Below are positions 44,132 to 56,869 of a DNA stretch of 64,000 nucleotides, piece after piece (positions within the stretch are counted from its first letter, which is position 1; each line of letters begins with the position of its first letter). A model generated the notes under the pieces. The model saw only the letters and a program-made list of their open reading frames with translations, made no database searches and was not told where the DNA came from. The DNA lies in contig NC_080540.1 in NCBI RefSeq assembly GCF_028640845.1, positions 263,471,958 through 263,535,957 on the forward strand, read 5' to 3'. Made by a program: the position numbers and the translations under genes. Source of the stretch: Ahaetulla prasina. Taxonomy: Eukaryota; Chordata; Lepidosauria; Squamata; Colubridae.

Positions 44132-44529
44132 AGAAACATATATATTTTCGTTAGAAGAAACATATACATTTGTTTGTACATTCAACATATTTAATCATGC
44201 CCCCTCAAAAAACAGAAACAAAAACTTCTGTATACATGAAGACCTTCCTATTTAAGATTGTTGTTCATTGGATATATATTTTGTGTGATATCTTTTTGTT
44301 AGCTACTTATCTATTTGCCTTTATTGTATTCTGTCTCTTTTTTGTCCTTTGGATGTTACTTTATTGAATATCTATGGCCCTACGTAAGAGTAGTAGTAGC
44401 AATTGCACAGCCTAAACATTTTTTAGGAAGTATAATAAATATATTCCATTCTCTGCTGCAAAAGTCTCTCAGCCACTAAGAATACTTCATATTAACTGAG
44501 TTCTTTGGTTGAATTGTTTGATTGACATT

Positions 44530-45005
44530 TGCTACTGTTGGAAGAAATGTCCATCTGGGTTCAGTTCCAAGTGGGAAAAAGGACACTGGAAACATGGAGA
44601 CTGCTTGGAAAGATGGTTTAATCATGAACAGAATAACATGGTATGAGTTTCTGAGCAGAAAAAGGTCTGACATGCTGACAGTCCCTGGGTTTTATACCCT
44701 CACTGGCCTTGAACTTCCTGTGGCATGGAAGAGTATCCTGACTGGTTGTTGTCAGAGGTCATAGCTAGCCTTGCTGGCTGATGTCATGTCCCTAAGGTGC
44801 CACTTGGGGACTTTCTGTTGCTAGATGGATTCTATTGTGTTGCAGATGATGGTCCATTGACAAAGGTGGGGGGGTATTGGGTTTCTGCCTCTGGCTCATT
44901 GACAAAGGCCCAGGGGGAGGCAGGAAGGTGGGAGCTGCTTTGTCTTTAAAACATGTTTCTCCTTTTCTCATCCAGGGAAACATCATATTCTGCCTTTTTA
45001 ATATT
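44530..45005 (-). mobile_element. Candidate solo LTR
   Basis: On the minus strand the block carries a TATA-like 'gggtataaaaccc' near 44690-44701 and an ATTAAA-like polyadenylation string further on, in the order expected for an LTR. It is more GC-rich than its surroundings and contains a repeated 'cattgacaaagg'. TG/CA ends and a target duplication could not be fixed, so other repeat types remain possible. Confidence 0.33.
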
Positions 45006-46869
45006 TCCCAAAATATTTCATTCTTCTAGGAGAGGCGTGGGTGCTAACTTCCTACCCTACTTTCACAGGTGTCTAGTTTTGCTGATTTTTTTATTTCAGT
45101 GCATAGATTTTATGTACACATTGTCTACATAAGGACTGACATTCAAAGAATAGGTTTACAGTTACTGCAAGATTGTAGTAACTGGCAGGCTTTTTGTAAA
45201 TGTGTTTTGAAGCTAGTTTCGGACTGACTCAGAATTTTTAACCAGAAGAAAAAAGTGAGACCTGAAAACTAAGAAACCAAACTGTAGCTAATCCAAAGAA
45301 TTAGAAAAACATTGTCTTTTATTCTACCAGTAGTCTAGCTATTGAAAAGTTTATTCCTACTCCTTTTCCTTTCCTTATGCTTAATTTAGACAGGGGTAAG
45401 AACAATAATGGATGTGGAATGTACGAGAAGGAAAAAAGGAAGATTATTTTCTCTTTGCTCTTCTCCATTGTTCTTTTGCATTGTTTAAAATAATGAAAGG
45501 GCAGAAGGAGATATAGACATAGTTTTACAAAGGTCATCTGAATAGCCTCTAGGAAATCCTACATCTTCATGTACCTCTATCAACTATCATGCTGTTAGAC
45601 AGAAATATTGGGCAATGAAGAAATTATCATCTAAGCAGGAAAACAATTTGTAAAACTCTGGAAGCCATCTCTTTTTAAAATGTTTATATTTACATTATTT
45701 TCTCATTTCTTGAAATAGGTAGCCAGATAGGTACATGTAATGGGATATGTTTAAGTAGATAATAGCTCGTACTTTTCTGTTGAGTAAACAATAGTTGTGT
45801 ACTGTGGTGACATATATTTTTTTACCAATCCCATTTTAAACAAAGCAAACATTTGAAGTGCGTAGCATGTATATCTTAAAATGTCCTCTGTCATTAGTAT
45901 ATGCATCTGCATATTAGAGCACTACAAAAATCTCACATAGGTCCTCTGATTATTTGAAACCCTAAAAAAATCTAATAGTATATCAAGTAAATGTTGACAA
46001 GATCCTTTAATTAGAATTCTTAAATAAAACTTCTGAGAATTGTAAAAGAGAAAGAGGAAGAGACCTAAAGAATGCAGGAGAATATGAAGCAGGCATGTGG
46101 TAAAGCAGCATTTTTACTGAAGTAAGAGAAGTTTAATATAGAATGTCTGTAATACCATTCTGGCTTATTGAGCAGAGAATCTGTGAGATCATTCATGCCA
46201 TCTGCACTCAGCAGGGATGGGTTGCTGAGAAAAGTTAGCAAATAAAAACAATAAAGAAAGTAAATGAAAATAATATGCATAGTGATAAAAATAGGGAAAC
46301 CAGAACTCTAAACCAGTTGGATTTCAGTTACCTCCACTGGATCTTTCTATGGAGAAATATGTCCTTGTAATGGTTCTATAAAATGAAATGTGAATGTAAG
46401 ATTCTAGTACAGGTTGAGAAAATGCTGTTTACCTAGCCAAGGCTGTAATTCATGAGTATTTAAGTTATTGTCAGTGGGATTCATTGCAAAATGAATGTAA
46501 TTTTCAATAGATGTTTCATGTTCAAAGATGACAGATTGATAATTGTCAGTTCACCTGAAACTCTTAAGAAATGGTTCAACATCTTGCATAAGGAATTACA
46601 AGACCTCATACTGTTAAATATTACATTTTTCCTCCCTTATGATGTTGTTATTGCAATAACTAGGATATTTTACTGCTAATAGTTAAAATGTATCATCTAG
46701 TTTTTCATTTCCTGACTATAATCACGACTATATTAAGAATATAAAATAATGTCACAAAAGAATATTATTCTTAATGTTTAAAACTTGTAATTGATTCAAA
46801 GACATAAAACAGTTTTCTCTCTTTATTCTCTTACTAAATAATGAGTTTTAGGCAGGTTTCCCAGTCTTC

Positions 46870-47126
46870 TTTACTCCTTGCAAATGCAGAGCATTCAACA
46901 CAAGAGAGCACTGCATAACTCCTGCTGATAATGTTCAGAATGGTATCTGTAGCCGAGAAGTCTTTGTGGGTAGCCATATGATTCCGTATCATCCAAGACT
47001 TACAGCTCACTTAGAGGCCAAATGGGTTCCCCGGTATCTGTGAAAGCTTCTCTGTTTTGGAGGGGAAAAAAGACAACACTTGAGTGATATGTACGTACTA
47101 AATAGTCCACATTTGCAAGGAGTAAA
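46870..47126. repeat. 17-bp perfect inverted repeat around a 223-bp interior
   Basis: Arms tttactccttgcaaatg (46870-46886) and catttgcaaggagtaaa (47110-47126). The interior has no match elsewhere in the window. It may be a short DNA transposon, but no target duplication is evident. Confidence 0.5.
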
Positions 47127-47374
47127 AAGGGTTCGCCTTAAAAAATCATCCTTAAACCATTGGACAGCACTGGATAACAATGAACTTCTGACTCACAAAG
47201 GCTTGGTTCTCCCATAGCCATATAGCCTTATAGTTTATTGACCCAGAGGTTCATAAATTGGTCAACTGCTTTCCAAAATCACTAATAAATATTTAGAAAA
47301 AACAAGATCACTGGTAAAAACACTGGTAAATGCTTAATTTTCCTTATTTAAATTTAAATTAAATAAATAAATAA

Positions 47375-47424
47375 AGCATTACAAATTTTAAATAAATTTA
47401 AATTTTATTTAAATTTGTAATGCT
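47375..47424. repeat. AT-rich hairpin of about 50 bp
   Basis: 'agcattacaaattttaaata' pairs with 'tatttaaatttgtaatgct' with one or two mismatches. Confidence 0.7.
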
Positions 47425-49225
47425 GAAGGTGTGGTGGAATGGCTTTGAGGGACAGGAGGAAGAGCTATTGCCAAGACAATGGATGGATAGAACAAATCTT
47501 AATACAAAGCAGAACTAAATAAACATTTCAGACAGGCCTTCCTAGTTCACCCAAATAAATATGGAGGAAGCCGAGAGGCACATTCAGCTGTGCAAAACTT
47601 AGTTATAGAAGTTATAGTAACAGTAATTGGTCTATATGACTTTGATTTAGTAGTCTGCTCTATCTTGAAAAGATGACACCAAATGCCTAAGTAATTTCCT
47701 AAGAATTTGCACCAATAACTGGAGACTACATATATGTGCATACTTGTAATTTATCAATTTTTCTGATATTTAAATATTTTTTCCTTTATATTTTTATTTG
47801 TTTAATATATAAAATACAAAGAAAAATAGAAATAGCAAATTAAGGGAAGGAAAAGGAGAGGGGAAAAGAAGGTGAGAGGTACAAGGGAAATGAGGAAGAA
47901 ATGGCATTGACTTCTGATATTTAAATTTTAATTTCAAACATAGTGTAGGCAATCCTGTCTTCTCTTTCCATTCAATATTTCATGTTACCGGGATAATACT
48001 ACAAATAAGGAGTACTTCCCACCCCCATTCCTAATGGTCTATTTTATTTAGCTAATGGAAAGGAGGCAGAATCTAATGTACAAGAATGAAAACCCTGCTC
48101 TAAGTACTAATAAAACAAAGTACAATGATTAGTACTTTCCAGCACTAATGAAGCTTCAAAAAGTTTTGAATTTCTATTCATTAGGATTTTATGAAGAGTG
48201 TTTGTATTTATGGGGGGGAAGGAATGATGGAAGGTTTGAACCCAAAACACATTATTTAAAAAAATATATGATGCAAACATAAGGGCTGTGTTACGGCGCA
48301 CGCAACAACTAGGAACCTGTTTCCCCTTAGCAAGCTTCTAAAAAGTTTCTCCCATATAATTATTAAATGAAAACACTCACTTACCCAGTACTCAGCCTTT
48401 AAATCTTGAATAAGAGACATTCACTCAGGGAGAGGTACTTACCATGTTTCTATGGAGACCAAATGATGCCAATCAGGTCCCTGTTTTCATCTCAAAGTGG
48501 TACCCTGCAGAGAAATAGAGTTTGGTGAGTAGCTGTTTATGTGTAGTAAGTAAATAGGAAGCTTGTTTATTTGACAAAAAGCTTGTGACCTAGACATTTT
48601 TTTTGTTAACACCCTTCATTCTTTCTCTCCCATACCTCTTTAACACAATACAATTGGCTGTGACATGAACCACTTTGTGCAATTTCCTGCCAAACCCAGG
48701 CTGAACAGGACTTGCTTATTCAAGAAGCAACTCAGTTGGCTGGCACTTTACCCCTGACCTGACCTTTCCTAGATTGTGACAATATATTCAGAAAAAAAAG
48801 AGGTAACTGTTTCCTTTCCAGTGTTCTCATAAGATGGAGGGGTGGGATCAAAGAAGAGAAGGTAGGGGGGGAAAAATAACAATGTCAAACAGGGAAGATA
48901 GAATTCAGAAGATTCATAGAATTCAAAATGAGTTTTGAAGGAATAAATGCTTCCTTGGATATTAGCAAATATGATAGTAGTCTGGTTTTCAGATTTTTTT
49001 AAATACTTCATGACATAAATGCCTAGTTTTGGCATGCAACCTTTCAATAGACATATTTGGTAATTTGGAAAACACTATGAATGAATTCTCTTTGAGAAGT
49101 TTTAAGTTTCTAATGTTTGTTTGAATTAAACTAACAAGAGTATAAAGGAAAGCTGTCTACTTTTGTACTTAAGTAGTTTAAAATAAAAGATATCAACACA
49201 TTTTCTATTTTAAAAAGTATAGCTA

Positions 49226-49430
49226 TTTTATTAAGCAAAGTATTATGGCTACCCAGCTCACACATGATGACTCCAGGCAGCTTACAACATTAAAAATCCA
49301 CAGTATAAAACCTCTGAACCCACCCCACCCCCATCTCCCACAGGGCAACAAACACAATCAAACCAGCCGCTTGGTCGGCTCCATATCAATCTGGGGTTCC
49401 CAGGCCTGATGATAGTTATATTCTAGCTGC
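49226..49430 (-). mobile_element. LINE/SINE 3' region, family uncertain
   Basis: The minus strand reads 'gttgtaagctgcctggagtc' and 'atcatgtgtgagctgggtag' near the left side, like the tail shared with squamate SINEs, preceded by a G-rich block (plus strand 'aacccaccccacccccatct'). The block at 56263-56720 looks related. Confidence 0.42.
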
Positions 49431-49853
49431 AGTTAAAAATACAAACTGCGGCCTTGTTTTAAGGCTTGGAAATGAGATATTTACGCTAATGTAAAGAAGA
49501 ACTTTTTTATTTTTCATCTGCCAAAGGAGTGATTTTTGAGTAGCGTTATTGATTTGATATTTCCCAACTGAATGTACAGCATGCTTTGTGGACACAGTAA
49601 TTCTGTGTTCTTTTGCCAGAACTCACAAAGGTCTGGTTGACAGCGATACCTTTTACAGCTAAATTTACTCCAGAGTGACAGGAGCAGGTGGGCCCAGGCC
49701 TGCCAGACACTTGTGCATGGAAATCACGCATCTTACAGGTCAACAGCGAAGGGGAAAAAGCTCCTGCCTTCGGTGCAGAGGGTGAGTGAGGCAAACAGGA
49801 CCCAACCTGGGGGGTTTCTCTTCAAAGCCAGCTGGTCTGGCTTTATTCTACAG
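49431..49853. other. Unassigned; possible upstream exon
   Basis: A good donor GAGG/gtgagt lies near 49780, but no acceptor or start could be tied to it. Confidence 0.3.
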
Positions 49854-49934
49854 GAATTTTTTACCTGTCAGTTTAATCCACAAAGCCCTCAGCAGGTGCT
49901 GAAGGAGACATCTTCCTGGAGAAGAAGGGCACTG
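49854..49934 (+). other. Candidate exon, weak
   Basis: 81 bp bracketed by 'ctggctttattctacag' and a consensus donor gtgagt. It is open in one frame (EFFTCQFNPQSPQQVLKETS...). Protein not recognised; the frame carries on into flanking DNA, so it may be chance. Confidence 0.22.
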
Positions 49935-49959
49935 GTGAGTTTTCATAATTTCTTTTTAC

Positions 49960-49978
49960 TAGATAGATAGATAGATAA
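49960..49978 (+). repeat. (TAGA)n microsatellite
   Basis: About 4.5 units. Confidence 0.85.
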
Positions 49979-52900
49979 TATTAATGCCTATTTGCTCTCA
50001 GCCTGACAATTCCCTTATAAAACCATGCCTGTAACCAAAAATGGGTGAGTTTCTACAAATCTTATGTCCCAATGGAGAAGGTTGAGAAATGTGCTGTTTT
50101 CCAATAATTACTTCGACAGGGCAAACTTGCCCAGGTAAATTCGGTGCCTGTTACTTTTTTTGATGAGTAAGATCAACTTTAAAGATCAGGTGGGCCAGTG
50201 AAGACAAAATAGCTGAGGACATTTATACACACTCATGCAGAATAATTCAGTTGGGAGAAAAAGGAAAGAAAAATGCATCCCCCACTTCTGAACAATACAT
50301 GGCTTTTAATTTTGAAGTGACTAGTGAAAGAGATAAATTACATTTCATCAGCCATGTTTTATACCTACATTAAATTTGTCCAACCTGTAAAATGCTATAG
50401 AAATTATCTTTTGATACAGCCACTGGAGTTAATTTACCTTAAAGAGAATGTGAAAGGCAGTCACGAACAAATTTTGCTTATTTTACTAGAGGCAGAAGCT
50501 GGATTATTGGGGGGGGGGAGTGGAAATATAATAGTGTTTTCGTATTAGTTGCAAAGAGGATTCAATGTGCACAACTGTTTATGTCTTAACACTACCAAGC
50601 ATTTTGCAAAGAATAATATTTTAAAAGGCAATCTTATTTTAATTATAGCAAAGACGTGGGAAAAAAGATCAAATGCTAAGACATATTTGGGGAGGAGCAG
50701 AATTTTTTATGATGAATTTCTATTTTCACAAGCTTGTGCTTTTAACTATGCTTCAGAGCAGTTCTTACAAACTGTCAAACAAATGGAAAGCATTTCTGTA
50801 AACAAGTAATCAAGTTTTGATTTTTTTTTTTTTTAGTCCAAGACTAATATTTTATGCAAAATGAACATATGAAATTGCTTTTCACAACCAGATTCCATAC
50901 TGACATACTGTCTGGCACACAAGTTTAAAGAGCACAGAACAACAGATAGATAAATTATGACATTAATTTGGCACATTAAGTTATTCGCTTAAGAAATTCA
51001 GAATTATTGTTCATGTATTAGACAACTCTTTAAGGAAGTATTGTTCAACTATTTTAAAGACATTTCATACAGAATACATTTCCATATTTTCCTATGCAAG
51101 ATATTGCTTTCAAAAGACAAGGACTCAACTCTTCTCAGATTTAATACACTTTTGAATGCCAATCCAACGGATTTCCATGGTTCCTATTTCATGCAAGAAA
51201 TTTGTTATCTTTCTTGCCATCATTCTGACTTCTTTTTCTTATTTTAGTGAAACATAGAGAACAGCTGATTTGTCTTGATATCTGTTAAAACCATGCAGCT
51301 GCTCCAGAAGAATGCCAAGGACATTTGTAATAATATTTTAAAATTTGTGAAGTATTACTAACGGTTGCTAATTTTAAACAATGGTACAAATTTTGTTGGA
51401 GAAAAGGATAGTGTAATTTATAAAGCTGGATATTCAAAGGAACTAAAGCTTTATGGGTTTATTGCAATTGCTTACATATTTCTTTCAGCATAAAAGCCAA
51501 GAAACATATTGCAGAAGACTGCAATGCTCTGTAAAACTCCTTAATGTACCATGTTCCTTACTAAACTGGGATAAATATATTGTCTGGAAAAAAATCCCCT
51601 ATTTTGAAAAACAATTCTATAAAGTTGTAAAGAAAGAAAAAGGTGGATTAAGTCATAGAAATCCAGATACCAGCAAACAATTTCATAACATGGTCACTAG
51701 GATATTAAGCTTTCAGTAGTTTTTCCAAAAAGTTTTAGTTTTTATGGAATATAAGAATCCAAATGTTGCTTATATGATGCATCTTTATTAAATCTTGATA
51801 GAAATTCTCTTCTCTTACCAAAAAGTTATTTTGTTACTCCTGAAAAACCAAATACCTTTTATATAACAAATAACCATGATCATCATAATCATAATCATAC
51901 TGCCAGATTTTTTTTACTTTTAATCTTAAATCTAATTGTTAACTTTACTCATTGTTACCATACTACATAAAACTCTAAGAATGTGATAATAAAATATTAG
52001 CAGATTAATTTAAAAAACATATTCCAGATAAACCCAGTCTACATTTTAAAATATTAATCAATACTTAAAATTCATCTTAATTAATAAGATAATAGTACTA
52101 TACCATGGCCCATTCTAAGTCCTTCCTCAATAACATGTTTAGCAGTAAATGGAACTTAAATTTTATCTGAATGCATGTGGAATTGTAGAACCTTAATAAT
52201 GGCAAATTTTCTCAGAGGACATATTGAGGTCCCATTCCATAAGGCAGTATAGTCTGCACTTAAAACTCTGGCAGTAAGCATATTTATTTCTTTGTAACAC
52301 ACTGCTTTGTTTGTTTGTTTGTTTGTAACCCACTGCTCATTATCCTACACTGAGTAAGATAAAAGACATTACAGGATGGGACTTCTTTGGGGCAAACCTT
52401 ATAAAAAGACATCTTGTGCTTGTCCTATTCATCTCAATGGAATCTTCATTGGGCTATTTCTTAAAGCACACCAATTTAAATATTGAAAAACTACATGTTA
52501 GATAACTTTTTTTCTCTCTAAAAATAGTTCTTTGGGCTTTCCAGATATGACTGTAGAATTTTTATCATCCATTTCTATAGTTTTAAAACACATAATGAGT
52601 GGTAATTTAGTTCAGTTTTCCACTACATGTTTTTCTTTAACCTAAATGGTAACAAATGTCCAGGGTTAGGTATTCTAGAGAGCGTGAAAATATGGCCCTT
52701 AACTGCATTTAAAATGCACTGGATATACACATATGCAATTCTTTGTTCTAAACATAGTAAGGCAAGAAGATGTCATATGATTTTGAAACAATGAGTTCTT
52801 TCTTTCCTTCCTTTTTCTATTCTGTGCAAAAAGCAGAATAGCTTTACTTAATTAAATGAAGTTATACTTTCTAAAATCTCTAAGAGAAGACCATGCACAA

Positions 52901-53717
52901 TTGCTCTCTCTTGCTTAATTCTGTTTTCTGCAACAAATTATTTTCAAAATCTCAGTGATATACAAAAAAGATCAGACTTCAGAGAAAAAATATAAATAAA
53001 TATGCAATACATCTGTAACTTTGCTGCTTTTGCTCATTTAATTTAGAACAATAAAAGTAAGACTCTATGCAAAAATCCACAATTGTTCATATTTTAGAAG
53101 ATTATTTCAAGAGACTGTCTAGGAAATTAATCACTCCATAAAGAATTATTAAAATGGTTTACACTTGAACCAATATTTTCCTTCTTGCTTTCCTTTTCTT
53201 AACATCACTTTAAAGAAGCATATAAATTCCCTGTATGGTCCAGAATCAGTTCCATGTAAGTTTTTAAAATGAAGAAAATGGCAATTTTCCTGCATCATTT
53301 GTCATTTAAAACAGCTAATCATGGGGTGAGGGGGGGTGAATCCATATTATAAGAATATTTTTATTATGTCAATGTTAGCTCTACAAAATGTACAAGTTTA
53401 ACTGTCTCATTCTCATTCAGTCACATAATTTTAATAATAACCATGGAGCATAGTTTCATTTTATTCCAAGCATGGTAATGGATTATGTATACTTTTTGAA
53501 TTTCAGTCATAGACATTTTTGATGATTCTGCAGCACAGGAATCTTTGAAAATGTCTCAAGTCATCTGAAAATATATAAACGTTTGTCCAGATGAAATAAT
53601 AAAGCTTAAAAGAACTACAAACCAAAGTATTCGGTAGCATAGCACTAACATTATCTTAACTATTCTTCTGGAACTATTTTCCTTGATGAATAGAACTTAG
53701 GAAAAAAATAGACAGGA
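49979..53717. other. Long AT-rich stretch without recognised genes
   Basis: Chance ORFs only. Contains a poly-T run (50821-50836) and (TTTG)n at 52306-52326. Confidence 0.5.
52306..52326 (+). repeat. (TTTG)n microsatellite
   Basis: About five units. Confidence 0.9.
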
Positions 53718-53725
53718 CTTACACT

Positions 53726-54136
53726 CGGGGTGGGCTGCTAGGGGTTCGCAGGGTTCAGGAGAACCTCTAGCTAAGATTCTGTGCAGTTCAGAGAACCCCC
53801 AAATCCCACTCCTGGCTGGCCCCGCCCATCCCTCTCCTCCTAGGAGTCCCCACATGGCCCATTTTGGATGCAGGTAAATGCAGGGTATGCACGGAGGCTC
53901 GTGGAGGGTGAAAAATGGGCCTACTGGAAGTTTGGAAAGGCCGGAAACGGGCGTGTTTCCCACCTCCAGATGGCCTCTGGAGCCTGGGAGGTTGTTTTCA
54001 CTCTCCCAAAAGCTCGAGGAGAGCCTCTGGAGCCTGGGGAGGGCACCCCTCCCCACCCCGATGCAGGAGGCCAACTAGGCCATGCCCACCAACCGGGCAG
54101 AGAACCCCTTGCTAAAAATTTTGAAGCCCACCCCTG
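53726..54136 (+). mobile_element. hAT MITE, group 1 (divergent, long)
   Basis: Starts CGGGGTGGGCTGC, ends TGAAGCCCACCCCTG. Flanks cttacact and cgtagact match at 6 of 8. Internal 'gcagttcagagaaccc' and 'catgcccaccaaccgggc' tie it to group 1. Higher GC than its surroundings; the 125-codon ORF across it is a shadow. Confidence 0.78.
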
Positions 54137-54144
54137 CGTAGACT

Positions 54145-55825
54145 GATGTCCTCTTTCTCTTGCTTACCCAAAAGAAGTGAAGGAAAAATCTGCAGATAGT
54201 GGGGAATTCAGAAAGCAAGATAAAAATGGCATCAGAGTGATGGGGAACGTCAGGCAGGGAGAGGGAAACCACATCTCACTGGAGTCAACATCACCTTTTT
54301 ATTTCAATCCTGTTGCTGTGAATCACATTCACAGGATTTTCTGAGTTTATTTAATGATTAAACCAATTATTTACACAAGGAACCATATGTACATGAGCTG
54401 TGGTTATTTCTATTTATGAAAAGGCAATATTTATTTGGGATACAAGGGTTCCAATCCTGAATACTCCAGTCTAGGAATAAGCACCATTTAGTACAATGGA
54501 AATTACTTCTGAGTAATTCTGAGATGCACAGAGCTACAGTGAAATTGCTATTTTTATCTATTATATTTCTATTGGTTGTTGATTTGCTTGACTCCCCATA
54601 GTCCTGGAAAACAACTGACAGTTGTACAACTTGTGAAGAACGCAGGTTGTGGTTTATTTGCAAGACATTAAGCAAGCAAGCAAGACATTAGAGAGCATTT
54701 CTTACCGAGAAGTAAATCCCATTAAATTACCTCCTGAATAATACAGGATTGTTCTGTTCACTGATCCACTCACAAGTAATATCAAAGTTGAACTCCAGTC
54801 CTGATGACTACATAGAAAATAGTACAAATAATAATAATTAAAAAGACTGCACGGCTAGCCAAACGCAGTTAAAGTCTAAAGTAATGAAATTATATATTAA
54901 AATACAGTTCTGACATGTGGCCTTAATGTTGTGGATGGTACGGCAGGGTGCTTTTCTGTTTGGATTTTTTTTTTAATGATTTCTAATTTACCATGTCACA
55001 TATTTAAATTTAGGCCTTAGAATGCTGTTGTGGGAAATGCAAGGTTAAAGGAAGGCATTATGTCTGGGTTCCTTACTGGCTTAGCATTTGGACTCATAGT
55101 AGCACAGCTGAAGTATGATTCTATTCCTGGCAAGTCAGCAAATGCAGGCTTGTTTTACCCTTCTTGACAGAAAAGTCCCCAACTCCCTCCCATCTTTCTA
55201 CATATGAGCTAACACACATTTTCCTGCTGCCTCTACAATTCTTCTGCCCATAGAATACTGGAAGTCCTTTTCCTATATAACTGGTAGGAATTTTGGGCAT
55301 TTACATTCTAATGTATGTATCACAACTGCTTGAACATGTAGCTTAACCTGTTGCATTGCTGGAATTTTCTTCCAGTGTCTATTTACAGTGGGTTCAGCTT
55401 CTTGCAGGCCCTGCACTGCTACTGAAGGTCTCCAGTGAGTGACTTATTTTGATACTGAAAGTTTTATTGCTTGCAAAACCAGGGAACAGTACCAGCATTT
55501 TGTTTTGCAATTTATACTGCTTTAAAAGACAGCTGTCTGCTTGGTTGGATTAATCGGTGGGTTTAACAAGCCCTTGAACAGGGCTGTGTACCAGTCATAG
55601 CGGCACTTTGCCATAAAACAGCACCTCATGAAAAAGGTAGGCTGGTCTTATACATGCTGTCTCTATGCCAGACTCCTTTCAAATTCCACTCATCTGAATG
55701 TAGCAGCTGTGTACTTAATCATATGACGAGAAGAGAGCCATCTCGTGCCCTCAGTTTAATACTGAAAGGCCTCCAAGAATGAAAAGAAAAATGTAGTGTA
55801 CTCAATACGGGATTCAGAGCTAAAG
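54145..55825. other. No feature recognised
   Basis: AT-rich, chance ORFs, short (AAGC)n near 54670. Confidence 0.5.
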
Positions 55826-55827
55826 TA

Positions 55828-56223
55828 CAGGTAGTCCTCAACTTACAAACTCAATTAAGCCCAAAATTTCTGTTGCTAAGCAAGAAAGTTGTTAAGTGAA
55901 CTTTTGCCCCATTGTATGACCTTTTTTGCCATTGTTGTTAAGTGAATCACTGCAGTTGTTAAGAATGATGTGATTGTTAAGTGAATCTGGCTTCCCAATT
56001 GACTTTGTTTGGCAGAAGGTTGCAAAAGGTGATCATATGACCCTGGGGCACTGCAACTGTCCTAAATGTGAATCAGTTACCAAGTGTCTGAGTTTTGATC
56101 ACGTGACCATGGGGATGCTGCAACAAGTTATACATGTGACAAACAGTCAAAAGTCATTTTTTTCACTGCGGTTGTAACTTTGAACAATCACTAAATGAAC
56201 TGTCTTAAATTGAAGATGACCTG
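55828..56223 (+). mobile_element. Tigger-like MITE, best-preserved copy
   Basis: TA/CAGGTAGTCCTCAACTTAC at the left and TTGAAGATGACCTG/TA at the right. The 396-bp interior has the repeated 'gttgttaagtgaatc' and 'gatcacgtgaccatgggg' motifs. TA duplication and length point to a Tc1/mariner (Tigger-like) non-autonomous element; I take the superfamily from memory of similar reptile repeats. Confidence 0.78.
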
Positions 56224-56262
56224 TAAACTCTTTCTATGCATGCTGCCTTACTTCCCAGATTA

Positions 56263-56720
56263 ATTTATTATTTCATTTATATGACCATCCCATCTTATGA
56301 AACACAACTTGGAGTGGTTGTGACAACATTAAATAAAAACACACCAGAAACCATAAATCCTGAAATTTGACCATCCTTGCCCAATGCCAGCAACAAACCA
56401 TCTTCAGGTTATAACTCATCCTTGGGATAAGAGATGGGCCTTTTGGAAGGTTAAAAGATTAGAAGCCTGCTGGATATTGGGGTAAAGTGTGCCCCATAGG
56501 ACACGTGATGCTGATAGGAAAAGCACACTTCCTAGGTCGCACTGGATGGCAATATTTAAAGGAGAGGGACCTGGACAATGCCACCGTATTTAGCTTAGTG
56601 CAATGGGCAGAAACTCTCATCAAGAGGAGCTACTACACATAATCTGGTTCCATGCCATGTAATCTTTAAATATGATAACCAGCATCTTGAATTTCACCTG
56701 AGAAGAGATCAGGAGCTTCT
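56263..56720 (-). mobile_element. Decayed LINE 3' region, family uncertain
   Basis: Plus strand 'atttatatgaccatcccatc' at the left and 'gataaccagcatcttgaatt' at the right are familiar from a long reptile LINE 3' region in reverse orientation. No coding part remains. Confidence 0.4.
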
Positions 56721-56869
56721 TTATGTATTGAATTTATATACTGCCACAATCTCACAATAGTCAGCTTTTGATACTTTGAACCACAGTATCTTATTAAACC
56801 ACCTATGGGATTAGGAATATTGGGATTAGGACTTGGTTTGCTCTTTCCTTTATGGACAGTTCCAATCTG

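Larger units (their letters stand above)
45006..49225. other. Long AT-rich stretch with two structural repeats only
   Basis: No genes recognised. Besides the inverted repeats listed separately, a purine-rich block at 47820-47910 beside AT-rich sequence might be a reverse-oriented L1 3' UTR, but no coding part supports this. Confidence 0.4.

Noticed and set aside
47770..47950. Reverse L1 3' UTR
   Set aside because: Only an AT-rich and purine-rich composition suggests it; no ORF2 motif or target duplication was found.
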